A stretch of DNA of 9,581 nucleotides from Candidatus Bathyarchaeota archaeon (GTDB taxonomy: Archaea; Thermoproteota; Bathyarchaeia; TCS64). Where the stretch lies: contig JAUWLH010000046.1 in assembly GCA_030613835.1 (NCBI GenBank), positions 1 through 9,581 on the forward strand. Reading direction: 5' to 3'. The notes below the pieces were generated by a model. That model was not told the DNA's origin. It saw only the letters and a list, made by a program, of their open reading frames with translations, and ran no database searches. The position numbers were made by a program, and so were the translations under genes. Positions 1-6,206 of this stretch are shown one piece after another. Position 1 is the stretch's first letter; every line of letters starts with the position of its first letter.

Positions 1-346
1 ATGTGCCGTACCCCCGCCCCCATGACTGGAGAACCATGTGCTCGACGGCAGTCATCACGTCACGTTCAGCCCACCTCTCATAGATGGTGGGGTCAGTCTT
101 ATCCTTTGACAGGGCCACGACGATTACCCCAGCGTCCGCGATCCACATCTGCTTGCGGGCGATCTCTGCCATCTTTGTCTTGGTCTCCTCGTCCCTCATG
201 ACGATGAACTCCCAGGGCTGCTTGTTGCCCGCTGACGGTGCCTGTCTGGCGGCCTCAAGGATTACCTTGAGGTCCTCCTCCTTGCCTGGCTTCTTCTTGT
301 ACTTCCTCACGCTTCTCCTTGTCAGGATTGCCTCTTTGACTTTCAT
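1..346 (-). CDS. Nitroreductase-family protein, N-terminal part (runs off left edge)
   Basis: This is an incomplete gene; 115 residues are visible from an ATG at 344-346 and the C-terminus lies beyond position 1. Nitroreductase-family enzymes bind FMN and transfer electrons from NAD(P)H to nitro compounds, quinones or other acceptors in the cytoplasm. The sequence shows the N-terminal FMN-phosphate signature RRSVRKY at residues 10-16, the second family block QAPSAGNKQPWEF at 35-47, and the later helix DVMTAVEHMVLQSWGRGYGT at 96-115, where the family usually has a D-x-x-x-A-x-x-x-x-x-L pattern followed by G-x-G. Families of this type are normally about 170-200 residues, so roughly a third is missing. 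No ribosome site precedes the start; a TTAAAT box sits about 26 nt upstream, which fits a leaderless message. It is divergent from the M81 gene. The substrate cannot be told. Confidence 0.92.
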   Translation of the reverse strand, partial: MKVKEAILTRRSVRKYKKKPGKEEDLKVILEAARQAPSAGNKQPWEFIVMRDEETKTKMAEIARKQMWIADAGVIVVALSKDKTDPTIYERWAERDVMTAVEHMVLQSWGRGYGT

Positions 347-364
347 GTGGTACCCGTGGAGTCG

Positions 365-381
365 ATGGGATTTAACCCCAT
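365..381 (-). promoter_or_regulatory. TATA-like box of the nitroreductase gene inside an inverted repeat
   Basis: On the minus strand the box GTTAAATC (369-376) is centred about 26 nt before the nitroreductase ATG, the expected place for an archaeal TATA box of a leaderless gene. It is framed by a perfect 5-bp inverted repeat, ATGGG (365-369) and CCCAT (377-381). Such symmetry over a core promoter could be a repressor site, but with 5-bp arms it may be chance. Confidence 0.45.
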
Positions 382-398
382 TGACATGCCCATGAGCC

Positions 399-405
399 TT
401 TATAC
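399..405 (+). promoter_or_regulatory. TATA-like box for the M81 gene
   Basis: TTTATAC lies about 24 nt before the ATG at 426, with no Shine-Dalgarno motif between them. The spacing is that of an archaeal TATA box with transcription starting at or next to the start codon. Confidence 0.5.
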
Positions 406-425
406 GCGTAGAAATAACTCAAACC

Positions 426-1919
426 ATGGCACTTTACCGCATCGCTGTGGCCAGCTTTAGCCACGAGACCCTTACTTTCTGCCCCGAGCCAACTGATCTA
501 GAGGCGTGGGAGGGAGGGGGGATCAAGTACGGGTACGAGACTCTTGACACTTCTGGGGAGGGCAAGACCTACATCACGGGGTTCAAGGAGGCGGCCAACG
601 GTCTTGATGACGTTGAGCTGGTGGGGGTTCTACGCACAGGTTGGCCGAGAACAATTGGTTATGGCAGCTGGATCAGCACAGAGGCTTTCGACGTGATTAC
701 CGCCAGGATCACCTCCCGCCTTGAGGAGCTTGCCCAGATCGAAGGCGTACTCCTCGCCCTCCACGGGGCCATGGCGGTCAGGAACGTCCCCAGGCCAGAG
801 GCTGAGATCGTGAGAAGAGTGCGGCACGTGGTGGGTAATATCCCCATCATGGTCACCTTTGACCTGCACGCTAACGAGGACGTGGAGATGGCCAATGCAG
901 CTGACGGTATTTTCGTGTTGAAGACCTACCCCCACCTTGACAGCCACGAGACCGGATACGTGGCGTCAAAGTGCATGATCGAGACCCTCAGGGGCAACTT
1001 TAAGCCCACAATGGCGTTCAGGAAGCCGCCGATAGTGTCTGCAAGCGTCTTCCAGGCCTCCGCGTTCCACCCCATGAAGAAAGTGTATGATAGATGTAGG
1101 GAGTGGGAGCGGAAGGGAGTTTACTGTGCCTCGGTCGCCCCTGGGTTTGCCTACGCCGATGTACCTGACCTTGGCGCCAGCGTGTTCGTGGTCACAAATG
1201 ATGACAGGGCACTGGCCGAGAAGGCTGCCCAGGACCTCCACGACCTCATGTGGAACCTAAGGGAGGACCTAACAAGAATCCTCCCCGGTGCAAAGGAGGG
1301 GGTCAGACAGGTGATGGAGATGGTGGCAAGTGGGAACAAGCCAATAGTTATCGCGTACCACGATGACAGGCTGGGCGACGGGACCCACGTCGTAAGGGAG
1401 CTCCTCGAACAAGGCGCTGTTAACTGGTGCAGCACCTGTACCGCGGACCCCGATGCACTGGCCTATCTCAGGGAGAGCCATTCTATTGGTGACACGGTTG
1501 ACCTCAGCGTCGGGGCCTGGCTCCACGAGATCAGCGGGGAACCCGTGGAGGTCAGTGGGGGCATCAGGTTCCTAGGAGAGCTTGAGTGGGTTGAGACCGG
1601 GCTCGTGGGGAGGGGCGCCACAAGGACCCTTGAGAACGTTGCATGGCTTGATTTGGGAAAGAACAGGCACGTGGTCATAACCGAGAGGTTGTTTGCTCCC
1701 ATGAGTAGCGACCCGTTGAAGGCGATGGGGATCGATATGGACTCCATTGATATCGTGGAGATCAAGAGCAGAGTCCACCACAAGGCATACTGGGACACTT
1801 GGAGCGCAGTGGATTTCCCCGTTGACCCTCCTGGTTTGGGTCCAGCTAACCTTGGGATACTTGAGTATAAGTACCTGCCATGGGATATTTATCCAATCGG
1901 GGAAAAGTATCTGAGCTAA
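426..1919 (+). CDS. M81 family metallopeptidase (MlrC-like)
   Basis: A 497-residue protein with the hallmarks of the M81/MlrC family, zinc hydrolases named for microcystinase C, which opens linearised microcystin peptides; most members have unknown substrates. In order: the N-terminal SHETLTF (residues 12-18), HGAM (113-116), FDLHAN (145-150, with D146 and H148), YPHLDSHETG (168-177, with H170) and the GFAYADVPDLG block (240-250). The conserved Asp/His/Glu residues in these blocks are the expected zinc and catalytic ligands. The C-terminal domain shows the usual KSRVHHKAYW (447-456) and PPGLGPANL (468-476) motifs. Length is typical. One deviation: the block usually containing DNPGGG is YHDDRLGDGTH (311-321), lacking the triple glycine. 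No signal peptide or membrane segment is seen, so it is probably cytoplasmic. It is monocistronic as far as visible; the physiological substrate is unknown. Confidence 0.93.
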   Translation: MALYRIAVASFSHETLTFCPEPTDLEAWEGGGIKYGYETLDTSGEGKTYITGFKEAANGLDDVELVGVLRTGWPRTIGYGSWISTEAFDVITARITSRLEELAQIEGVLLALHGAMAVRNVPRPEAEIVRRVRHVVGNIPIMVTFDLHANEDVEMANAADGIFVLKTYPHLDSHETGYVASKCMIETLRGNFKPTMAFRKPPIVSASVFQASAFHPMKKVYDRCREWERKGVYCASVAPGFAYADVPDLGASVFVVTNDDRALAEKAAQDLHDLMWNLREDLTRILPGAKEGVRQVMEMVASGNKPIVIAYHDDRLGDGTHVVRELLEQGAVNWCSTCTADPDALAYLRESHSIGDTVDLSVGAWLHEISGEPVEVSGGIRFLGELEWVETGLVGRGATRTLENVAWLDLGKNRHVVITERLFAPMSSDPLKAMGIDMDSIDIVEIKSRVHHKAYWDTWSAVDFPVDPPGLGPANLGILEYKYLPWDIYPIGEKYLS

Positions 1920-1998
1920 CTTTAGGCATCCGTGAAACTATGATTCGTTACTGACGATAGGTAGCCACAAGGCGAACTAATGCATACAAGGGAGAAGA

Positions 1999-2006
1999 TT
2001 TATAAT
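1999..2006 (+). promoter_or_regulatory. TATA-like box upstream of the TTG at 2031
   Basis: TTTATAAT is centred about 28 nt before a TTG at 2031, which opens the 26-codon ORF. It lies about 105 nt before the ATG at 2108, so it fits the short ORF, not the long one, as the point where translation begins. Confidence 0.55.
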
Positions 2007-2030
2007 CGATTTTTCTGTCCTTTTAAGACC

Positions 2031-2111
2031 TTGAACTATCGAATCAAGTTTGGATTTCTCGTCGTCGTCTTGGGAATTGTTTCAACGCTCCTGTACGATG
2101 TTGGCACATGA
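2031..2111 (+). CDS. Short hydrophobic ORF: coupled leader peptide or displaced N-terminus of the next gene
   Basis: Starting at a TTG, this frame encodes 26 residues ending in a TGA at 2109-2111. The peptide begins with MNYRIKFGF and continues into a strongly hydrophobic stretch (about residues 8-21), as in a first membrane helix with a positively charged N-terminal flank. A well-placed TATA-like box makes it the likely first translated codon of this transcript. Its stop overlaps the ATG of the next ORF as ATGA (2108-2111). Two readings fit. It may be a small membrane peptide translationally coupled to the following gene. Or it may be the true N-terminus of that gene, cut off by loss of one base close to 2107; adding one base there would give a continuous 202-residue, five-helix protein. 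I lean slightly to the second reading. Confidence 0.55.
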   Translation: MNYRIKFGFLVVVLGIVSTLLYDVGT

Positions 2112-2638
2112 TCTTTTACTGGGCCCAGGGAATCCCTGCAGGAATCTCCCTTGTCATGGAGTTTCCCCTGGTGGATATCACCGAGAGGCAGTACGGGATA
2201 GGGTCAGCGGGAGGACCGCTAGTGAACCTGTTGCTGTTTACTGGCTCCTGGGCACTGGTGAGGAACTGTGAGAAGGGAACTCCCCGATGGAGCGTTCTTT
2301 CCGCGATGATTGTCTCCAACTCGTATTACCTGATCTTCAGGACGCTCCTAGGGTACGCAAAGGGCGATGGCGGGGAGATAGAGAGCGCCATGAACCTGGT
2401 TGGCCTGGGCTTCAACACTGCTGCAGTCCTCTTTCTGGGTGTTACTGTCGTTGTGCTGGTTATATGGGCTCGCAGGTTCAGAATCCGGGTCTTGGCTTTG
2501 AATGTAGGGTGCTACGTCCTGTTTTTCGTTGCCTACCTTGCGTCAATCCTGTCTATGGAGGCAATTGACTCGATATACTTCTGGCACAGGTTCCCAACGA
2601 TCATAATCGGCGATGGCAAGGTCCATAACCCGCTTTAG
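2108..2638 (+). CDS. Multi-pass membrane protein of unknown function
   Basis: I do not recognise this 176-residue protein. It has about four hydrophobic segments, near residues 37-53, 62-83, 97-120 and 127-150, with basic residues (RRFRIR at 122-127) between the third and fourth. The short soluble parts are the N-terminal region with the sequence DITERQYG (23-30) and a C-terminal tail, FWHRFPTIIIGDGKVHNPL (158-176), rich in aromatic and charged residues. In its reading frame there is no ATG, GTG or TTG start between the upstream stop at 2024 and the ATG at 2108. No ribosome site precedes that ATG, so it depends on the short ORF at 2031 either by coupling or because the two are one broken gene. 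The next gene downstream also encodes a membrane protein but has its own promoter-like box. Confidence 0.7.
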   Translation: MIFYWAQGIPAGISLVMEFPLVDITERQYGIGSAGGPLVNLLLFTGSWALVRNCEKGTPRWSVLSAMIVSNSYYLIFRTLLGYAKGDGGEIESAMNLVGLGFNTAAVLFLGVTVVVLVIWARRFRIRVLALNVGCYVLFFVAYLASILSMEAIDSIYFWHRFPTIIIGDGKVHNPL

Positions 2639-2661
2639 CGATTAAGCGGATTAAAGGCATA

Positions 2662-2670
2662 TTTTTTATG
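2662..2670 (+). promoter_or_regulatory. T-tract/TATA-like box before the GTG at 2692
   Basis: TTTTTTATG is centred about 26 nt before the GTG start, matching a leaderless archaeal promoter. The same run of six T residues lies 24 nt after the stop of the upstream membrane protein gene, so it could also release the upstream transcript. Confidence 0.45.
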
Positions 2671-2691
2671 ATGATTCAATAAACCAGTACC

Positions 2692-3249
2692 GTGTCTGAA
2701 TCGGACAGTCTCTCTTGGTACATCAATATCTCCCCGATCAACCGTTACCTCCTCATCGATATCCTGAAGGCAGTTGGGTTCACGGTATCAGTCATCGTGG
2801 TGGTCCAGTTTCTACCCGTCTCTGAATACATCAAGGATTTCGCGGTGGATGTGGGCGTCCTAATACTGATCTTACGAGGCGTAGCCCTGGCATTGAAGCT
2901 CTTCACCTCCTTCACGGGCATCAGCATCGGGTTCATCCTCGACGAGACGGGGGCGACCATGATGGAGGACCACGAAGCCGGTGGTCTCAAGTACGTCGCG
3001 GAACAAGTGAGCACCAAGAGGTGGGACCCCATGAGAGCGGGCTCATTTAGAGCCTCCAAGATCAAGCCCAAGGTCCCGAGGATGGATTGGGGTCAGGTAT
3101 CAGGCGTGACCGAGGACCCCAAGAGAAACATTGTGGTACTCAGGGGCAAACTCGGTGGAACCATCAAGCTGTTCTGCAGGGAGGACAATTACCATGAGGT
3201 GCTTGCTTATGTGAACCAGCGGGTAAACCTGGAGAGGTACGTCGGGTAA
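2692..3249 (+). CDS. Membrane-anchored protein with possible PH-like C-terminal domain
   Basis: A 185-residue protein from a GTG start; the start is supported by the TATA-like box about 26 nt upstream and the absence of a ribosome site. It has two hydrophobic segments, roughly residues 18-41 and 50-72, followed by a soluble domain. The soluble part alternates short strands and turns and ends in a likely helix: WGQVSGVTEDPKRNIVVLRG (133-152), GGTIKLFC (155-162), then EDNYHEVLAYVNQRV (164-178). Strand-rich ending with one amphipathic helix, together with two N-terminal helices, resembles prokaryotic membrane proteins with a PH-like domain. That fold assignment is inference from the pattern, not from a recognised motif. 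Function is unknown. It follows another uncharacterised membrane protein gene on the same strand by 53 nt. Confidence 0.72.
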   Translation: MSESDSLSWYINISPINRYLLIDILKAVGFTVSVIVVVQFLPVSEYIKDFAVDVGVLILILRGVALALKLFTSFTGISIGFILDETGATMMEDHEAGGLKYVAEQVSTKRWDPMRAGSFRASKIKPKVPRMDWGQVSGVTEDPKRNIVVLRGKLGGTIKLFCREDNYHEVLAYVNQRVNLERYVG

Positions 3250-3319
3250 ACGTGATGATTATCTGAGGGGAAGTCGCCTGATCAACAAGCCTGCCATTGA
3301 GGATGAATGTTCTAGAAAT

Positions 3320-3332
3320 ATTTTAAAAAAAA
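3320..3332 (-). terminator. Poly-T terminator after the SHOCT gene
   Basis: Read on the minus strand, a run of eight T residues (complement of A8 at 3325-3332) followed by AAAATATTTC begins 11 nt after the SHOCT gene stop. Archaeal RNA polymerase stops at such T-runs without needing a hairpin. Confidence 0.6.
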
Positions 3333-3343
3333 GAGGGTTTGTT

Positions 3344-3580
3344 CTAAGAGTCAAGGATGACTTTCTTTATCTTCTCGTATTCCTCGAAGGTTATCTCTCC
3401 CCTTGCCAGTCTCGCAGAGGCGATATCGAGGGGGTCATCTTGTCTCATTTGCCTGTAAGGTCTATAGGACCTGTAGCGCCAGTAACGCCTTGGCCTAAAC
3501 CCGAAGAACCACGAGCCGCACCCGAATATCAGAAACACCCAGAACCACATGCCGCCCATGGGCCAGTATCCATACATCAT
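3344..3580 (-). CDS. Small SHOCT-domain membrane protein
   Basis: A 78-residue protein. The N-terminal part, starting MMYGYWPMGGMWFWVFLIF, is a glycine/aromatic-rich hydrophobic segment (about residues 9-28) and is followed by a basic, tyrosine- and arginine-rich linker (about 29-46). The C-terminal part, DPLDIASARLARGEITFEEY (49-68) and the following short helix, is a textbook SHOCT motif: a short helical hairpin with the A-R-G-E-I-x-x-E-E-Y pattern, found at the ends of many small bacterial and archaeal membrane proteins and thought to mediate oligomerisation. The exact role is unknown. Two ATGs are adjacent at the start (3580 and 3577) and no ribosome site is seen. It is divergent from the mini-protein at 3715. 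Confidence 0.88.
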   Translation of the reverse strand: MMYGYWPMGGMWFWVFLIFGCGSWFFGFRPRRYWRYRSYRPYRQMRQDDPLDIASARLARGEITFEEYEKIKKVILDS

Positions 3581-3636
3581 TTTTCTTTACCGAGAATACA
3601 TGAAAAGTAATCAATATGAACCTTGGTTGTAGCGTG

Positions 3637-3655
3637 TGTTTCAATAAATGAAACA
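3637..3655. repeat. 7-bp inverted repeat in a divergent promoter region
   Basis: TGTTTCA (3637-3643) and TGAAACA (3649-3655) form a perfect inverted repeat around the 5-nt spacer ATAAA. The right arm runs into ACATATGT (3653-3660), itself a perfect palindrome. The element sits between the SHOCT gene (start 3580) and the mini-protein gene (start 3715), just upstream of the latter's TATA-like box, so it could be an operator controlling either side or both. Confidence 0.5.
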
Positions 3656-3670
3656 TATGTATCAGCCACC

Positions 3671-3708
3671 GTTTATGTCCAGTAGACTCCTAGGGTTGGC
3701 TCAGAGGT
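3671..3708 (+). promoter_or_regulatory. TATA-like box and Shine-Dalgarno site of the mini-protein gene
   Basis: GTTTATGTC (3671-3679) is a TATA-like box, predicting transcription from about position 3700. GAGGT (3704-3708) lies 6 nt before the ATG at 3715 and is a good match to the anti-Shine-Dalgarno sequence. The 5-prime leader would be about 15 nt. This is unlike the leaderless genes nearby and is the main support for the small ORF. Confidence 0.55.
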
Positions 3709-3714
3709 AAAACA

Positions 3715-3831
3715 ATGAAATCAAGGACCTACACGACAGCACTGATCCTGGGTCTTGCCCTGGCACTGCTAATCAATTTCAGCCCCGTCCTTACTCACAC
3801 TTACTGGGAGGGCGAGGCCGGGTGGATTTAA
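3715..3831 (+). CDS. 38-residue signal-peptide-like mini-protein
   Basis: The peptide begins MKSRTYTTALILGLALALL, i.e. a basic N-terminus (K2, R4) followed by a hydrophobic core at about residues 8-21, then INFSPVLTHTYWEGEAGWI ending at a TAA. This is the shape of a signal peptide or a single membrane helix with a short extracytoplasmic tail of 15-17 residues; the tail is acidic and aromatic (YWEGEAGW). A ribosome site 6 nt upstream and a plausible promoter support translation. It could also be the surviving N-terminus of a longer exported protein that has been truncated, because it ends abruptly after the hydrophobic part. It ends 13 nt before the convergent MFS gene. No function can be assigned. 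Confidence 0.55.
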   Translation: MKSRTYTTALILGLALALLINFSPVLTHTYWEGEAGWI

Positions 3832-3844
3832 TCTGGAGGGTTAA

Positions 3845-5023
3845 TTAATCAACCTTGACCATGAACTTGAGTATCCCTAGTGCTACGAAGTTGACAACCA
3901 CGGCGACGTTGAATATTGTTTGGAAGCCCATCATATCGGCCACATACCCAGCTGCAACAGGTGTTATTGCGCCGATGATGCTTCCCGGAAGGAAGAACAG
4001 GGCGTATCCCAGCCCCCTCTGCTTGCTAGGGGTGAGCTTCGCCATGATGGCGCTCCTTCCAGCCATGCCTAGGGTGTTTCCGAACCCATAAAGGACGTAG
4101 AGAGCCATGAACAAGTTGTTGTTTGGCGTCTGGAACGCTAGGGCAAGAACCGTGAACGCTCCCAGAAGTGAGATTTGAAGCCACTGCTTGTCCCCGTATT
4201 TTGAGGCAAGGTATCCGCCTATCGGGGCGGCTATGAGACCTGTCAACGTGTTTGTGCTCTGGAGGAACGTTGAAATTGTCAAGCTCATACCTCTGATGTC
4301 CTGGAGGTATAGGACAAGGAACGTGCCGATCATGCTGGTGGCGATCATCCTCGTCGCTTGATATGTGAGGAACATGACCAGGCTCCTAGTTAGGAACTTC
4401 TCGCCGTCACCCTTCACATGCTTCTTTTCCGCTTTCTCCACCTTGTCATCAGGAAGCCTCAGGACCATTATGATGCCAATTATCATGGGCGCAGCCAGGA
4501 AAAGGTAGACCTGTCTCCACTGCCATGCCAGCACCCCCATCAGTAGGCTCACCGATAGGGGTCCTATGGCGTGGCCCAGTGTTCCCCCTGCGCCGTGAAG
4601 CCCCAATGCCTTTGCCCTGTCCTCTGGCTTGAACATCTTGGTGGTGGCCGCGTAGCTAGCCGGGTGGTAGATGGACACGTTGATGTAGATCAGGCTGACC
4701 GCGATTATGAGTATCAATGGCGTGCTCGCGGTTCCCGCTAGAATCGCTCCCACAGTAGCGAACCCAAAGCTGATGAGTAGCATCTTCTTTGAGCCAAAAT
4801 GGTCCGAAAGGAGTCCTACAGGGATCGCCAGTATGGCTGATGCCAGTGAGGGGATTGCTGCTATCAACCCGAGCTCCTGGAGGCTTAGATCGAACTCATT
4901 CCTGAGTTCGCTGAATATTGCGGTGTGTATTCCACCGAAGACGTGTGTAAGGGTATGAGAGACCGCCATTACTAGGAGCCCGTAGGAGAGAATTCCCTTC
5001 TTTCGTTTTTCAGTCTGCGTCAA
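3845..5023 (-). CDS. MFS transporter, fosmidomycin-resistance (Fsr)-like
   Basis: A 392-residue major facilitator protein of the inner/cytoplasmic membrane, with about twelve hydrophobic segments. The loop between helices 2 and 3 carries the MFS signature GLLSDHFGSKK (residues 70-80), and a weaker second copy, GGYLASKYGDK, occurs in the second half. SHTLTHVFGG (22-31) in helix 1 and YHPASYA (119-125) followed by RAKALGLHGAGGTLGHAIGP (136-155) are the blocks typical of the Fsr-like branch, whose characterised bacterial member exports fosmidomycin. The substrate here is unknown; efflux of a small organic compound is the simplest inference. The start is a TTG at 5021-5023, chosen because GAGGA lies 7 nt upstream. 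It is divergent from hypD and convergent with the mini-protein gene. Confidence 0.9.
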   Translation of the reverse strand: MTQTEKRKKGILSYGLLVMAVSHTLTHVFGGIHTAIFSELRNEFDLSLQELGLIAAIPSLASAILAIPVGLLSDHFGSKKMLLISFGFATVGAILAGTASTPLILIIAVSLIYINVSIYHPASYAATTKMFKPEDRAKALGLHGAGGTLGHAIGPLSVSLLMGVLAWQWRQVYLFLAAPMIIGIIMVLRLPDDKVEKAEKKHVKGDGEKFLTRSLVMFLTYQATRMIATSMIGTFLVLYLQDIRGMSLTISTFLQSTNTLTGLIAAPIGGYLASKYGDKQWLQISLLGAFTVLALAFQTPNNNLFMALYVLYGFGNTLGMAGRSAIMAKLTPSKQRGLGYALFFLPGSIIGAITPVAAGYVADMMGFQTIFNVAVVVNFVALGILKFMVKVD

Positions 5024-5030
5024 AAATAAG

Positions 5031-5070
5031 TCCTCGAATGCACAGGTGGACGTTTCATCCGATTTAAACC
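5031..5070 (-). promoter_or_regulatory. Promoter and Shine-Dalgarno site of the MFS gene
   Basis: On the minus strand GGTTTAAATC (5061-5070) is a TATA-like box about 42 nt before the TTG start, and GAGGA (5031-5035) lies 7 nt before it. Transcription would start near 5040, giving a leader of about 17 nt with a ribosome site. This supports TTG as the true start in the absence of any in-frame ATG nearby. Confidence 0.55.
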
Positions 5071-5090
5071 CTGTCCGGTGACTGGTTCTC

Positions 5091-5097
5091 TTTATAT
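5091..5097 (+). promoter_or_regulatory. TATA-like box of hypD
   Basis: TTTATAT is centred about 27 nt before the ATG at 5121 with no ribosome site between, consistent with a leaderless transcript. It argues against the in-frame TTG at 5109 as the start, since that would lie before the predicted transcription start. Confidence 0.6.
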
Positions 5098-5120
5098 CCA
5101 GTAAAGTATTGATTCAGTCC

Positions 5121-6206
5121 ATGTACAGCTTCGTGGACCCATACAGGGATAACCAAACCGCGGAACAGGTTATCAAATACATCAAGCAATTGGCAGGTGA
5201 TGCCAGGTACCGTATCATCCATATATGCGGGACCCACGAGGACGCTATCATGAAGAACGGCATCAGGAGCCTGCTGCCAAAGAATGTCGAGGTATTGATG
5301 GGCCCAGGGTGCCCCGTCTGCACCGTTGCCCCCAACAGGATCGATTACATGATCAAGCTTGCCGAGGAGGGCCACGTCGTGACGACGTTCGGGGATATGA
5401 TGCGGGTACCTGCGGGGTTAGGAAGCCTAGCCGATGCCAAGGGCAGGGGCCACGATATTCGCATCGTCTACAGTATCCACGACGCCGCAAAGATGGCGGC
5501 TGAGATTGACAAGGAGGTGATACACTTCGGCGTCGGATTCGAGACCACGGCCCCAACCACCGCGAGTGAGATCCTGGCCAAGCCACCCGAGAACTTCAGC
5601 GTCTACAGCGCACACCTCACTATCCCCCCTGCTATGGAGGCTTTGTTAGCCATGGGCGTCACCGAGGTAGCCGGCTTCATCGACCCGGGTCATGTTAGCA
5701 CCATAATCGGTGAGGTGGGCTACAAGCCAATTATGGAAAAGTACCCAATTCCACAGGTCATCGCTGGGTTTGAGCCCATCGATATACTGTTCAGCATCGC
5801 CTTGATTCTCAGGCAGATCAAGGAGGGAAGGACCGAGATAGAGAACACCTACCAGAGGGCCGTGAAGCCAGAGGGCAGTCCCAGGGCGCTCCAGCTCATG
5901 GCGACCGTGTTCGAGCTAGTGGACGCTCCATGGAGGGGAATAGGAGCGATACCCAAGTCCGGGTTAGGGATAAGAGACGAGTTCGAGGCCCATGACGCAT
6001 CAAAAAAGTTCGATATCAAGTTGGAGACAAGCTACATCATGCCCGAGGGGTGTAAGTGCGGCGAGGTACTGCGTGCCATGATCTACCCGTGGGACTGCCC
6101 CCTGTTCAACAAGGGCTGTGATCCAGAGAACCCCATTGGCCCCTGCATGGTGAGCCAAGAGGGCAGCTGCTTCATCGCTGCACGGTACGGCGTCGATGAG
6201 ATATGA
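5121..6206 (+). CDS. hypD: Hydrogenase maturation protein HypD
   Basis: A 361-residue iron-sulfur protein that, with HypC, forms the scaffold on which the Fe(CN)2CO group of NiFe-hydrogenases is assembled, receiving cyanide made by HypE/HypF. The diagnostic motifs are all present: CGTHE (residues 36-40), GPGCPVC (61-67), FGDMMRVPAG (near 89-98), the GFETTAPTT block, and the C-terminal cysteine region with CKCGE (C311, C313) followed by C326, C333, C342 and C350, which includes the [4Fe-4S] ligands. Length is normal. The ATG at 5121 is preferred over the in-frame TTG at 5109 because of the TATA spacing. It overlaps the acylphosphatase gene by 4 nt (ATGA), so the two are probably translationally coupled. 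No other hyp or hydrogenase genes are in view. Confidence 0.97.
   Translation: MYSFVDPYRDNQTAEQVIKYIKQLAGDARYRIIHICGTHEDAIMKNGIRSLLPKNVEVLMGPGCPVCTVAPNRIDYMIKLAEEGHVVTTFGDMMRVPAGLGSLADAKGRGHDIRIVYSIHDAAKMAAEIDKEVIHFGVGFETTAPTTASEILAKPPENFSVYSAHLTIPPAMEALLAMGVTEVAGFIDPGHVSTIIGEVGYKPIMEKYPIPQVIAGFEPIDILFSIALILRQIKEGRTEIENTYQRAVKPEGSPRALQLMATVFELVDAPWRGIGAIPKSGLGIRDEFEAHDASKKFDIKLETSYIMPEGCKCGEVLRAMIYPWDCPLFNKGCDPENPIGPCMVSQEGSCFIAARYGVDEI

Noticed and set aside
84..395. Plus-strand open frame of 103 codons opposite the nitroreductase gene.
   Set aside because: It is antisense to a clearly recognisable nitroreductase and its translation shows no family features.
1920..2030. Intergenic stretch between the M81 gene and the short ORF, examined for tRNA or sRNA.
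   Set aside because: No cloverleaf, C/D pair or strong hairpin was seen; only the TATA-like box at its end is supported.
3252..3310. Possible C/D-box sRNA: a perfect C box GTGATGA at 3252-3258 followed by CTGA motifs and GGATGAA.
   Set aside because: The first CTGA is only 4 nt after the C box, the second about 19 nt away, and no final D box follows the C-prime-like GGATGAA. The guide spacing of archaeal C/D RNAs is not met.
3638..3654. GTTTCAATAAATGAAAC as a CRISPR repeat.
   Set aside because: Only one copy, 17 bp long, with no spacers or cas genes in the window.
5109..5120. TTG at 5109 as the start of hypD, adding four residues.
   Set aside because: The ATG at 5121 has the right distance from the TATA-like box (about 27 nt) and gives a normal HypD N-terminus; the TTG would lie ahead of the predicted transcription start.
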